This document shows positions 12,567 to 21,890 of a DNA stretch of 64,000 bases, one piece after another. A model generated the notes under the pieces. It saw nothing but the letters and a program-made list of their open reading frames with translations, had not been told where the DNA came from and ran no database searches. The DNA is from Halocynthiibacter styelae. Lineage in GTDB: Bacteria > Pseudomonadota > Alphaproteobacteria > Rhodobacterales > Rhodobacteraceae. The translations under genes and the position numbers were made by a program. The first letter of the stretch is position 1. Every line of letters starts with the position of its first letter. The stretch covers positions 310,001 through 374,000 of the forward strand of contig NZ_JADCKQ010000001.1 in assembly GCF_016123485.1 (NCBI RefSeq), written 5' to 3'.

Positions 12567-14903
12567 TCAGAACTGGGTTGAGATCGTCAGATCGAAGCTG
12601 CGGGTATCATCGTTCGCTTCTTCTTTCAGAGGCTGCGAGAAGTTAAACCGCAGCGGGCCAAGCGGCGTATCCCAGAAGATCGAGAAACCAACGGTCGCGC
12701 GCAGTTCGAAATCATCGGAAATCGTGCCGCCAAGGTTATCATCCAAACCCCAGACAGACCCCGCATCCAGGAACAATCCACCGGAAATGCCATATTCTTC
12801 TGGCAGGCCCAGAGGGAAATCAGCTTCAAGACGGGCGTAAGCGTAATAATTACCCCCCAGGTGGTCGCCGCTATCATAAGGACCGATACCATTGGAAGAG
12901 AACCCGCGCAGCTGACTGCTGCTATGGCGGAAACGATCCAGAACGGTGCTGTTCGTATCTCCAAGAGAATGATGGATACCGCCTTCCAGAATACCACGCA
13001 GCGTGACATCGCCATTCCAGGCTTTTGTCTCAGCCCCCAGCAACGCAGTCGTGCGAATGTATTCCGCATCGCCGCCCAGACCTGCAAACTCCTGCCCAAA
13101 GCGCAGAACAACACCAGCATCTGGATTCAGACCTGTGCGGCGGGTATCAAAACTGTAGTTATAGCCAAGAGCAGATGTTGTAAGAGTACCTGCAGCCTCG
13201 TCAGCGATAAGCAACGCGCTTGCAGTCGCATTATCTACATCAAAGATCTTATTCTGTTCAAGCGTATAATAAACCCGCAGACGACCATTCTGACTGACCG
13301 GGAAAGTCAAAGACGGTGTGAAGTTAATGCGGCGGGTATCGAACGTTGCGTTATCGCTGTCTGTTGTGACATAGCCAAGATCCAGACCAAAGGCCAGGTC
13401 GCGGCCCAACAGGTTTGGTTCAACAAAACGGAAGGTGCCGGACTGACTGCTGGAAGCTGTGTTCAGATCAACGGAAATAGATTGACCACGCCCAAGGAAG
13501 TTGCGTTCAGAGAAACCAATTGTGAAAGCCGCACCACTGTCCGCAGAATAGCTTGCACCAAACGACAGCGAACCTGTGGGTTGTTCTTCAACATCCACAT
13601 CAATCACAACCTGATCAGGTGTCGACCCTTCGCGCGCATTCACATCCGCATTAGAGAAATACCCAAGCGCGCGCACACGTTCCGCAGATTCACGGATTTC
13701 ACGCGGGTTAAACGGATCCCCTTCCACAACACGGAAACGGTTGCGCACGACGCGATCAAGTGTGGTGTTGTTGCCTTCAATATCAATGCGTTCCACAAAC
13801 ACGCGTGGGCCACGTGTCAGCACGTATTCCACATCCAGTGTCAGATCAGCATCATTGCGGGTGACACGCGGTTCAACCCGGACAAAATCAATCTCTTCAC
13901 GGATCGCCAGACGTTCCAGACGCGCGATGTTTTCTTCAATCAACGATGGCGAATAAATCGCACCACTGCGCATCCGTACTTCATCCATGAACAGATCGGG
14001 GTCGGCTTCTTCCAGATCAGAAACCACGGTTACTTCGCCCACGCGGAACTGCTGACCTTCGCGGATGTTGAAAGTCACAAGGAAACCATCACGCGCACGC
14101 ACAAGTTCAGAGTTCACAGACAGTGTTTCAAAGTCCACATAGCCACGGGACAGGTAGAAATCGCGCAGCACCTGCTTATCGAATTCAACCCGGTCCGCAA
14201 TGAAACTGTCGGAACGGATCAGCTCGCGGAAGATACCGGCCTGTTTGGTTTCCAGAACACGACGCAGACGTCGTTCAGAAAACGCACGGTTGCCAACAAA
14301 GCTGAGACGTTCAACCTCAACCACCCGGCCCTCTGTGATTTCAAACACCAGATCAACGCGGTTGTTAGACCGGCGAATGATCTTTGGCTCAACTGTCGCC
14401 GCCAGACGTCCGGCTGCGCTGTAAACTTCGGTAATGGTCTGCGCATCCGCTTCCGCAACCGCCGGGCTGAACACGCGGCGTGGCTGGCTTTGCAATGCGG
14501 CCATCAAATCTTCATCTTTCAGGCGGCGGTTGCCTTCAATGCTAATCCGGTTGACTGTCGGGAATTCCACGACGCGAATAACCAGCTGATTGCCTTGTGG
14601 AATGATTTCAACACTTTCAAACAGCCCGCTGGCCAGAATGCGCTGATAGGCATCGTTCAGTTCAGCCGCAGAAACACGTTCGCCCCGGCCGATTCCGGCG
14701 TAGGTCAGAATGGTGCCGCTTTCAATGCGCTGGTTCCCGGTAATTTCAACCGTGGAAAAACGATACTGCTGGGCATACGCCACATCAGGAACCACCACAG
14801 AAGCAGTTGATGCCAAAAGGAAAAAGCCAATCGTTGCAGGCAGGATACGGCCCGAAACAATGGATTTCCGGCCAGAAGCAGAAGTATTGGAAAAGCAGCT
14901 CAT
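12567..14903 (-). CDS. bamA: Outer membrane protein assembly factor BamA
   Basis: BamA inserts beta-barrel proteins into the outer membrane. The 778 residues comprise a signal peptide ending VAYAQQ, five POTRA repeats over about 46-425 (for example VEITGNQRIES, RISIEGNRRLKD, RLSFVGNRAFSE) and a 16-stranded barrel. SQLRGFSSNGIGP is the loop-6 (V/I)RGF equivalent, and the protein ends in the aromatic QF typical of barrels. It lies between rseP and skp, as in most proteobacteria. Confidence 0.97.
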   Translation of the reverse strand: MSCFSNTSASGRKSIVSGRILPATIGFFLLASTASVVVPDVAYAQQYRFSTVEITGNQRIESGTILTYAGIGRGERVSAAELNDAYQRILASGLFESVEIIPQGNQLVIRVVEFPTVNRISIEGNRRLKDEDLMAALQSQPRRVFSPAVAEADAQTITEVYSAAGRLAATVEPKIIRRSNNRVDLVFEITEGRVVEVERLSFVGNRAFSERRLRRVLETKQAGIFRELIRSDSFIADRVEFDKQVLRDFYLSRGYVDFETLSVNSELVRARDGFLVTFNIREGQQFRVGEVTVVSDLEEADPDLFMDEVRMRSGAIYSPSLIEENIARLERLAIREEIDFVRVEPRVTRNDADLTLDVEYVLTRGPRVFVERIDIEGNNTTLDRVVRNRFRVVEGDPFNPREIRESAERVRALGYFSNADVNAREGSTPDQVVIDVDVEEQPTGSLSFGASYSADSGAAFTIGFSERNFLGRGQSISVDLNTASSSQSGTFRFVEPNLLGRDLAFGLDLGYVTTDSDNATFDTRRINFTPSLTFPVSQNGRLRVYYTLEQNKIFDVDNATASALLIADEAAGTLTTSALGYNYSFDTRRTGLNPDAGVVLRFGQEFAGLGGDAEYIRTTALLGAETKAWNGDVTLRGILEGGIHHSLGDTNSTVLDRFRHSSSQLRGFSSNGIGPYDSGDHLGGNYYAYARLEADFPLGLPEEYGISGGLFLDAGSVWGLDDNLGGTISDDFELRATVGFSIFWDTPLGPLRFNFSQPLKEEANDDTRSFDLTISTQF

Positions 14904-15022
14904 CGGGTCCCCGTCCGTGAAAAATTCTTAACCCTGAGTAACGGCTGCACCCGGGCTTGTCAAAAGCCAGTCACCCCGCTTTGCAAGATTCCGCAGGGTG
15001 CTGGATTTTGATGTTACTCTGA

Positions 15023-16357
15023 TCAGTTACAGAAGAAATCACCGCTGGTCGCAAAAAGCATCAGCGACAACATGATTGTCAGGCCAAGCGTCATCAGAAT
15101 GCGCAGGGCTTTCTCACCCGGAGGCTTGCCAGTGACGGCTTCATAAGCGAAGAAAACAAGGTGTCCGCCATCAAGGATTGGGATCGGGAAGAGGTTCAAC
15201 AACCCGACCGCGGTGGACAAAAGCGCAATGATACGAATGAAATCCGCAAGGCCACCTTCCGCAAAGGCAGACACATTCTGCGCCATGCCGACGGGGCCAT
15301 TCAGATTACAGGTGCTGATCGTCCCCACAAAGATATGGTAAATCCCTTCAACACTGCCACTGATAATCCCCCAGGTCTGGATCACAGCACCGCTTGCACT
15401 GTTCCACAAACCGGCCCCTTCAGTTGCCGGGGTAAACAGCGTCCCGCCGCTCATGCCAATCTGCCAGCGTTTCTCAAAATTGCCATCTTCCAGCTGATGA
15501 TCACGCTCGCGTGGCGTCATTTCCAATTTCAGGGTTTCCCCGGCCCGCCAGACATCCAGAACCAGTGGCTTACCTTCAGACGCAAGGATGATCTGTAGCA
15601 GCTGATCAAAGCTTGCAACAGGCTGACCATCCACCGCTGTCACAACATCATCAATCTGCATGCCCGCATCACGCGCCGCAGAACGCGCAGCAACTATAGA
15701 AACAGCGGGCGGCGACAGATGTGGCGCCTGAACGATCATGCGTTCGCCATCGCGGCTGACGGTGTAATCCAGAAGATTGTCACCTGGCAGTGCATCAACA
15801 AAATCACGATAGGCTTTGGCGTCCTGCGGCAACAGCTGACCGTTGATTTCCAGGATCTGATCCCCCACCTGCAGCGCACTTTCTGTCTGCGGATAGTCGC
15901 GGATATTGCCCACGGTCAGCGGATCAACGGCCTTCCCCATAAAGAGGAAAAACAAAAAGAACACCAGCATGGACAGGATAAAGTTAAAGACCGGCCCCGC
16001 AACAACCGTCGCGGCGCGTGCCCAAAGCGGCGCGCCATGCATGGTCCTGCGCAGTTCTTCCGGGGACAGCTCAGCCATCACCTCATCATCTTTTCCGGCA
16101 GAGGCCGCGTCCGCATCACCTGCGAATTTCACATAGCCCCCCAGTGGCAGCGCTGCGATTTGCCATTGGGTGCCGTGTTTGTCGGTCCGCGCATAAATCA
16201 CTGGACCAAAGCCCAGCGAAAACACATCCGCATGAATACCGGACCAACGTCCGACAATATAGTGGCCGTATTCATGCACGGCCACGATCACAGAAAGCGC
16301 GATGATGAAAATCACGGCAGTCCAGACACCACCCCCAAGGGCGTTAAACAGGGACAT
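15023..16357 (-). CDS. rseP: Site-2 zinc metalloprotease RseP/MmpA
   Basis: This inner-membrane protease cleaves membrane-bound anti-sigma factors or signal-peptide remnants. HEYGH (28-32) supplies the zinc ligands and the catalytic glutamate; the C-terminal NLFPIPILDGGH gives the third ligand. A PDZ domain lies between, around VSIVAARSAARDAGMQIDDVV. I use the ATG at 16357 (444 aa). An in-frame TTG three codons upstream has AAAGG 8 nt before it and could be the true start. Confidence 0.93.
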   Translation of the reverse strand: MSLFNALGGGVWTAVIFIIALSVIVAVHEYGHYIVGRWSGIHADVFSLGFGPVIYARTDKHGTQWQIAALPLGGYVKFAGDADAASAGKDDEVMAELSPEELRRTMHGAPLWARAATVVAGPVFNFILSMLVFFLFFLFMGKAVDPLTVGNIRDYPQTESALQVGDQILEINGQLLPQDAKAYRDFVDALPGDNLLDYTVSRDGERMIVQAPHLSPPAVSIVAARSAARDAGMQIDDVVTAVDGQPVASFDQLLQIILASEGKPLVLDVWRAGETLKLEMTPRERDHQLEDGNFEKRWQIGMSGGTLFTPATEGAGLWNSASGAVIQTWGIISGSVEGIYHIFVGTISTCNLNGPVGMAQNVSAFAEGGLADFIRIIALLSTAVGLLNLFPIPILDGGHLVFFAYEAVTGKPPGEKALRILMTLGLTIMLSLMLFATSGDFFCN

Positions 16358-16381
16358 AAATTCCAAGGAGCAGGCCTTTCG

Positions 16382-17554
16382 TCAGCTGGCACGCGCCGTC
16401 AGAGTGTCTGCGGCGTATTTCTGTGCAAGATGGTCTGTAAGTCGGATATTCTCAAGGGTCATCGGCGCATTGTGATCACTAGTTCGGGTAATACGGGTCA
16501 AAACGTCTTCGACCATGCCCGCCATATCCATAAACCCGCAGCGCCCGGCGATAAACGCATCAAGGACCGCATCTTTTGCCGCGGTGAAAGCAGCGCCGGA
16601 CAATCCGCCGGTGTTCATCACCTCACGGGCAAGACGCAAAGCAGGATAACGTGTGTCGCAGGGCGCACGGAATTCAAACGCACCTATACGGGCGAAATCC
16701 AGACGTTCCACGGGCAGATGTTTCCGGTCGGGCCAGTGCAGCGCAAACCCAATGGCATGGCGCATATCCGCCGGGCCAACATGGGCCATCAGCCCGCCGT
16801 CATTGTACCCAATCATCGCATGGATCAGGCTTTGCGGGTGGATCAGCACTTCGATTTGCGCGGGTTTGAATTTGAAAAATTCTTTCGCCTCAATCACTTC
16901 CATCGCCTTGTTAAACATAGATGCGCTATCAATCGTAATGCGCTGCCCCATATCCCAGTTCGGATGGCTGGAGGCCTGGGCCAGCGTGGCATATTTCAGT
17001 TCGTCCAGCGGCCAGTCGCGGAACGCCCCGCCAGAGGCCGTGATAATCACCCGTTCCACCGCATCGCGTGGCTCGCCTGTCAGGGCCTGGAAGATTGCCG
17101 AATGTTCACTGTCCACCGGCAGGATGGTCGCGCCGTATTTCGCGGCCTCCGCCATGATCATTGGCCCGGCAGACACAAGACTTTCTTTATTCGCCAGCGC
17201 CAGAACGCCGCCATGACGCAGAGCGCGCATCCCCGGTGCAAGTCCTGCAAGACCAACAATCGCGCTCATGCACCAATCCGTTGGGCGATCCGCCGCCTCT
17301 AGCAAAGCTACCTCGCCCGCAGCGGCTACAACGCCACTGCCCTTCAGTGCCGCACGCAGATCCGGCAGCAGTTCTTCAAAGGCGGTCACCGCGATTTCAG
17401 CCTTCAGGTCAATCGCATCCTGCGCCAGTTGCGCGATATTGCGCCCGCCAGACAAAGCGATCACATCATAAGTATCCTGATCACGTTTGATCAGATCCAC
17501 CGTACTTTGCCCGATGGAACCGGTCACGCCAAATATAGAAATGCGTCGTGTCAT
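16382..17554 (-). CDS. dxr: 1-deoxy-D-xylulose 5-phosphate reductoisomerase
   Basis: Dxr (IspC) makes 2-C-methyl-D-erythritol 4-phosphate with NADPH, the committed step of the MEP isoprenoid pathway. The 390 residues have the N-terminal GVTGSIGQSTVDLI dinucleotide fold, ALANKESLVSAG, LPVDSEHSAIFQ with metal-binding acidic residues, and TASGGAFRDW. AGGG lies 9 nt before this ATG. The product feeds undecaprenyl synthesis by the neighbouring uppS. Confidence 0.97.
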   Translation of the reverse strand: MTRRISIFGVTGSIGQSTVDLIKRDQDTYDVIALSGGRNIAQLAQDAIDLKAEIAVTAFEELLPDLRAALKGSGVVAAAGEVALLEAADRPTDWCMSAIVGLAGLAPGMRALRHGGVLALANKESLVSAGPMIMAEAAKYGATILPVDSEHSAIFQALTGEPRDAVERVIITASGGAFRDWPLDELKYATLAQASSHPNWDMGQRITIDSASMFNKAMEVIEAKEFFKFKPAQIEVLIHPQSLIHAMIGYNDGGLMAHVGPADMRHAIGFALHWPDRKHLPVERLDFARIGAFEFRAPCDTRYPALRLAREVMNTGGLSGAAFTAAKDAVLDAFIAGRCGFMDMAGMVEDVLTRITRTSDHNAPMTLENIRLTDHLAQKYAADTLTARAS

Positions 17555-17559
17555 GTGGT

Positions 17560-18207
17560 TCAACCCTGGGTCAGCAAAATCTGAACGGCAACCACAAAAC
17601 CAACACCAATCATCGCGTCAAACCGATCCAGAATACCACCATGGCCCGGGATCAGATCCGCACTGTCTTTCACACCACAACGCCGTTTGATCGCACTTTC
17701 AATGATGTCCCCCATCTGCCCGGCAAAGGCCAGAAGCGCAGCCACCAGCGGAAAAAGGATCTCGCCGGTCTGAACCATGCCAATCACGCCAAACAGTGCG
17801 GCACCAATCCAGCCAGCAACGGTACCGGACCAGGTTTTCTTCGGGCTGACACGGGGCCAGAACTTTGGGCCGCCAAAGATGCGCCCTGCAAAATACCCGG
17901 CAATATCAGAAACGACGACAATCCCGGCCAGGAAAAACACGGCCCCTGGCCCTGCCAGATTACGTATAATCGCAAAGGCCAGACAGCCTGCGATGATCAT
18001 AAAACCATAGGCAAAGAGGATCATAATATCGACCGGGCTGCCCAGACGTTTGCGGATCATCATCCAGAGTTCCCGCAGGCCAATTACCGCGATCATCAGC
18101 ATCAGGATGTCGAAAGGAATCCCCCCGACAATCGTGACGATAACGCCAACTGCCACCATAACCAGCGCAGAGATCACGCGTGGTTTCAGGTCATCCCATT
18201 TACTCAT
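17560..18207 (-). CDS. cdsA: Phosphatidate cytidylyltransferase CdsA
   Basis: CdsA makes CDP-diacylglycerol, the precursor of bacterial phospholipids. The 215-residue multi-helix membrane protein ends with the CDS signature: VSPKKTWSGTVAGWIGAALFG, then SAIKRRCGVKDSADLIPGHGGILDRFD. It is on the short side for the family, lacking extra N-terminal helices. ATG overlaps the uppS stop as ATGA. Confidence 0.95.
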   Translation of the reverse strand: MSKWDDLKPRVISALVMVAVGVIVTIVGGIPFDILMLMIAVIGLRELWMMIRKRLGSPVDIMILFAYGFMIIAGCLAFAIIRNLAGPGAVFFLAGIVVVSDIAGYFAGRIFGGPKFWPRVSPKKTWSGTVAGWIGAALFGVIGMVQTGEILFPLVAALLAFAGQMGDIIESAIKRRCGVKDSADLIPGHGGILDRFDAMIGVGFVVAVQILLTQG

Positions 18208-18956
18208 TTTTTTACAGCTCCAAAGCGGCGGTCACGGCCGTTAAACCGGTCAAGAACCTCTGAAAAAATATCCCGGGTGAAATCCGGCCAGAGCGTGTCG
18301 ATAAATTCATATTCCGCATAGGCCGACTGCCAAAGCAGAAAGTTAGAAATCCGCGCTTCACCGGACGTCCGAATAACAAGGTCCGGATCGGGTAAAACCA
18401 TTGTATCTAAATAGCTTGAAAGCGTACCTTCATTCACACCTTCCGCATCCAGCTTGCCATCCCGCACATCCCGCGCAATATCTTTGATCGCACGTGCCAC
18501 CTCATCCCGGCCACCATAGTTAATGGCAATCGTCAGGTTCACGGATGTATTGTCTTTGGTCAGTTCTTCCAGCTCATCCATCAGGGTCTGCAGCTTTTTA
18601 TCAAGCCGCACCCGGTCGCCAATGAAACGCACCCGCACGTTCTTTTCATTCAGTGCCTGGGTTTCTTTGGTGATGTAACGACGAAACAGCATCATCAGGC
18701 CAGCAACTTCGGCCTGGGTCCGTTTCCAGTTTTCTGTCGAGAAGGCAAAAATCGTCAGATATTTCACGCCCAGATCCGGGCAGCTTTCTACGATTTCGCG
18801 AACACGTTTTGCCCCGGCGCGATGCCCGAACAGGCGCGGTTTACCCTGCTGTGTGGCCCAGCGACCATTGCCATCCATGATGATCGCCACATGATCTGCC
18901 CCGCCTGGAACCGACTGCACAGCGCTTTTTTCTGCATTTTGCAAAACTTCAGGCAC
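18204..18956 (-). CDS. uppS: Isoprenyl transferase (undecaprenyl diphosphate synthase)
   Basis: UppS builds the C55 lipid carrier for peptidoglycan and O-antigen. The 250 residues have IIMDGNGRWATQQGKPR with the catalytic aspartate, FAFSTENWKR, and RTSGEARISNFLLWQSAYAEYEF near the C-terminus. The start is GTG with AGGGG 5 nt upstream. It lies between frr and cdsA in the standard order. Confidence 0.97.
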   Translation of the reverse strand: MPEVLQNAEKSAVQSVPGGADHVAIIMDGNGRWATQQGKPRLFGHRAGAKRVREIVESCPDLGVKYLTIFAFSTENWKRTQAEVAGLMMLFRRYITKETQALNEKNVRVRFIGDRVRLDKKLQTLMDELEELTKDNTSVNLTIAINYGGRDEVARAIKDIARDVRDGKLDAEGVNEGTLSSYLDTMVLPDPDLVIRTSGEARISNFLLWQSAYAEYEFIDTLWPDFTRDIFSEVLDRFNGRDRRFGAVKK

Positions 18957-19051
18957 TTCTGCCCCTTTTCAGATAATAATCCGTCCGGTCAGCGAAGCAA
19001 AAACCGGTTAACAAAATGCCAGGCGCACCAGAATGCGCCCGGCAAAACAGG

Positions 19052-19615
19052 TTAAACCTGCATGATTTCTTCCTGCTTGGTGGTCAGAGCAGCATCAATC
19101 GCAGCGATGGCTTTATCCGTCATGTCCTGAACTTCGTCAGACCAGATCTTATGTTCATCTTCAGAAAGCCCATCGTTTTTGGCTTTCTTCAGCGTTTCCA
19201 TCCCGTCACGACGAATGTTGCGCACAGAAACCCGGGCGCTTTCGGCGTATTGGCCGGCCACTTTGCCCAGCTCACGACGACGTTCCTCATTGAGTTCCGG
19301 GATCGGCAGCATAATGATTGTGCCGTTCAGCTGTGGGTTAATCCCAAGACCACTTTCACGGATCGCCTTTTCAGCAGGCCCCACAAGCGCCTTATCCCAG
19401 ACATTCAGGGTCACCATACGGGGTTCAGGCACGTTCACAGTACCAATCTGGTTTACAGGTGTGCGTGAACCATAGGCATCCACCATCACAGGTTCCAGCA
19501 TCGAAGCCGAAGCACGGCCTGTACGCAGGGATGCAAATTCAGTTTTCAGAGCGCCCATAGCACCATCCATACGGCGCTGAAGGTCATCTGTGTCGAGCAT
19601 GAAATCGTCGGACAT
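19052..19615 (-). CDS. frr: Ribosome recycling factor
   Basis: Frr splits post-termination ribosomes together with EF-G. The 187 residues match the usual length; [47 protein letters not shown]-type [13 protein letters not shown] and [13 protein letters not shown] are family blocks. It follows pyrH in the conserved order; tsf and rpsB, often upstream of pyrH, are not nearby. Confidence 0.97.
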   Translation of the reverse strand: MSDDFMLDTDDLQRRMDGAMGALKTEFASLRTGRASASMLEPVMVDAYGSRTPVNQIGTVNVPEPRMVTLNVWDKALVGPAEKAIRESGLGINPQLNGTIIMLPIPELNEERRRELGKVAGQYAESARVSVRNIRRDGMETLKKAKNDGLSEDEHKIWSDEVQDMTDKAIAAIDAALTTKQEEIMQV

Positions 19616-19687
19616 ATCCAGTCTCTCTTTGTTCTTTGGCCCTTCCCGGTTGCCCGGGCCTGTTCGGGGTATCTCTAAGCTATAACC

Positions 19688-20434
19688 TTAAGTGTGTACC
19701 CGTGTATAGGTGCCTTCCCCGGCCAGAATGCCACGGAAGCCACCGGGTTCATCCAGTGAAAACACAATAATCGGCAGATCATTGTCACGTGCCAGTGCAA
19801 TCGCAGAAGCATCCATCACACCCAGGTGCTTTTGCAACACTTCATCATAGGTGATGTCATCATAGCGAACAGCATCATCATGTTTCGCCGGGTCTTTGTC
19901 GTAGACACCGTCAACTTTGGTACCTTTAAAGATCGCCTCACAGCGCATTTCATTGGCCCGCAGAGTCGCCGCAGTGTCAGTGGTGAAATACGGGTTGCCT
20001 GTGCCGGCCGCAAAGATACAGACCCGTTTCTTTTCAAGGTGACGCACAGCACGGCGGCGGATGTAAGGCTCGCAAACCTGATCCATAGGAATCGCTGAAA
20101 TCACACGGGAATGGATCCCAAGGCTTTCCAACGCGCCCTGCATTGCCAGCGCGTTCATCACAGTTGCCAGCATGCCCATATAGTCAGCAGTGGTGCGTTC
20201 CATCCCCTGGGCAGACCCCTGCAGACCACGGAAAATATTGCCGCCACCAATCACCATACAGACTTCGACGCCCATGGCCTGTACCGTCTGCACTTCGCGC
20301 GCAATCCGTTCTACTGTCGGCGGGTGCAGGCCAAAACCCTGATCGCCCATCAGGGCCTCACCAGAGATTTTCAACATAACCCGTTTAAAAGTGGTTTTTT
20401 CCGGATTTTCCGCGTGATTTGCATCGCCTGGCAT
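19688..20434 (-). CDS. pyrH: UMP kinase PyrH
   Basis: PyrH phosphorylates UMP to UDP and is the first gene of this superoperon. The 248 residues contain [18 protein letters not shown], the nucleotide-binding [23 protein letters not shown] and [19 protein letters not shown] lies 6 nt before ATG. It is divergent from miaA across a 170-bp gap that should hold both promoters, though no confident hexamers were picked out. Confidence 0.97.
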   Translation of the reverse strand: MPGDANHAENPEKTTFKRVMLKISGEALMGDQGFGLHPPTVERIAREVQTVQAMGVEVCMVIGGGNIFRGLQGSAQGMERTTADYMGMLATVMNALAMQGALESLGIHSRVISAIPMDQVCEPYIRRRAVRHLEKKRVCIFAAGTGNPYFTTDTAATLRANEMRCEAIFKGTKVDGVYDKDPAKHDDAVRYDDITYDEVLQKHLGVMDASAIALARDNDLPIIVFSLDEPGGFRGILAGEGTYTRVHT

Positions 20435-20605
20435 GTGACGTCCCCTGATCCTGGTATTTTATTCTGAAGCTGAGCTAAAATGTCAGACCTGCGCCCCGGT
20501 GACAACCAGAGAAAGCGGCAGGTCGACGTGTTTTGCGCCTTTTTCTGCCTGGTCATCCCAAACACCAGATTTGACCTCACAACACGCACGTCCTAAACCG
20601 CCCCC

Positions 20606-21490
20606 ATGACTGACCTGCCTTTTGATATTCCGGATGATATGCCCGTACTGATTGCAGGGCCGACTGCGTCTGGAAAATCCGCGCTGGCCTTGGAGATTGT
20701 CGCACGCGGTGGCGGGGTGATCGTCAATGCAGATGCGCTGCAGGTCTATTCCGGCTGGCGTATTCTGACAGCACGTCCCTCACCTGAAGAAGAAGCGCAA
20801 GCCCCGCACCATCTTTATGGCAACGTTTCTTACACAGAGGATTATTCTGTCGGGGCCTGGCTGCGCGATCTCACCCCATTTCTGTCCCCCGGTCAGCCGC
20901 GCCCTGTCATTGTTGGCGGCACGGGCCTTTATTTTCGTGCCCTTTGCGAAGGCCTGGCAGAAATTCCCGCCACTGCACCCGAAGTCAGGTCAGAAGCCGA
21001 TGCCTTTCTCGCAACACATGGCTTTGAGGCGATGATCGCGGACCTTGATGAGGTCACGGCCGCGCGCATTGATCTGATGAACCCGGCCCGCGTTCAACGC
21101 GCATGGGAGGTTCAGCGCACCACGGGGCGTGGTATTGCTGCCTGGCAGGATGAAACACCCCCTCCTTTATTACCTCCGTCTAATGCATTTCCTATCGTCA
21201 TGAATACGGACGTAGACTGGCTCAACACCCGGATTGAAAAACGGTTCGATCTGATGCTGGAAGGCGGTGCGATTGAAGAAACCCGGGCGATGCTGTCTGA
21301 CTGGGATCCTGCACGCCTGTCGTCCAAAGCCATCGGCGCACCCGAACTGATCGCATATCTGCAGGGCGAAATGACACTGACCGCCGCCCGCGAGGCCGCT
21401 ATTATATCGTCTCGTCAATATGCCAAACGCCAGCGCACCTGGTTCCGGAAACGTATGTCTGACTGGAACAGTTTCACGCTTCCACGCTGA
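20606..21490 (+). CDS. miaA: tRNA dimethylallyltransferase MiaA
   Basis: MiaA adds the isopentenyl group to A37 of tRNAs reading U-starting codons. The 294 residues have Walker [46 protein letters not shown] and a C-terminal [17 protein letters not shown]. No good Shine-Dalgarno is visible before the ATG. It stands alone on the plus strand. Confidence 0.96.
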   Translation: MTDLPFDIPDDMPVLIAGPTASGKSALALEIVARGGGVIVNADALQVYSGWRILTARPSPEEEAQAPHHLYGNVSYTEDYSVGAWLRDLTPFLSPGQPRPVIVGGTGLYFRALCEGLAEIPATAPEVRSEADAFLATHGFEAMIADLDEVTAARIDLMNPARVQRAWEVQRTTGRGIAAWQDETPPPLLPPSNAFPIVMNTDVDWLNTRIEKRFDLMLEGGAIEETRAMLSDWDPARLSSKAIGAPELIAYLQGEMTLTAAREAAIISSRQYAKRQRTWFRKRMSDWNSFTLPR

Positions 21491-21617
21491 TTCTCTCAGC
21501 GTTTCTGTCGTGGCTCAATGCACCTTACATAAACACCGCAATTCGATGCCGATCCCGTTTGGTGACTAAGCACTTGCCTGAAATACAACCAGAAAGCGTC
21601 CTGACGCCATAACCTGA

Positions 21618-21646
21618 ATTATTTGCACCCGGGTGCTGAAAATAAT
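21618..21646. repeat. Two-part palindrome in the ABC operon leader
   Basis: ATTATTT (21618-21624) and AAATAAT (21640-21646) flank a perfect 12-bp palindrome GCACCCGGGTGC (21625-21636), with a 3-nt bulge before the right arm. No U-run follows, so it does not look like the miaA terminator, and miaA ends 130 nt earlier. An operator for a dimeric regulator is the simplest reading. Confidence 0.55.
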
Positions 21647-21711
21647 GCACGCAAGTCGTTTTACATCAAATGAAATGTCGCAAATAAACCCTTAAGTGCC
21701 GAAGGTAAACA

Positions 21712-21740
21712 TTGACCCCGTGGATTTTCTGGTGCCGAAT
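21712..21740 (+). promoter_or_regulatory. Candidate promoter of the ABC importer operon
   Basis: TTGACC is followed after 17 nt by CCGAAT. The -35 is good but the -10 matches only 3 of 6 positions. It lies about 150 nt before the first gene and 70 nt after the leader palindrome. Confidence 0.3.
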
Positions 21741-21800
21741 GGCGAGGTAATTATAGTCTGCTTGCTGCCGCATTCAAAAAGAGCCCGCGTATCAGGGCCC

Positions 21801-21845
21801 GCCGGACCTGTCACCAGTTCCGGCCGATCTGTTCAACATCAGATC
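21801..21845 (+). promoter_or_regulatory. Two hairpins in the 5' leader of the ABC importer mRNA
   Basis: GCCGGA (21801-21806) pairs with TCCGGC (21819-21824), and GATCTG (21826-21831) with CAGATC (21840-21845), back to back and 45 nt before the start codon. The 400-nt gap 21491-21890 holds these, the palindrome at 21618 and the candidate promoter. No ORF of merit and no known riboswitch was recognised in it. Confidence 0.4.
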
Positions 21846-21890
21846 ATCGGCGAGGCAACTTAGAATAAAACGTGTCACAGGGAGAAAACG

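Noticed and set aside
12861-14810. 649-codon open frame on the plus strand opposite bamA
   Set aside because: Antisense shadow of a confidently identified gene; composition is Ile/His/Arg-rich without any domain, as expected from the complementary frame.
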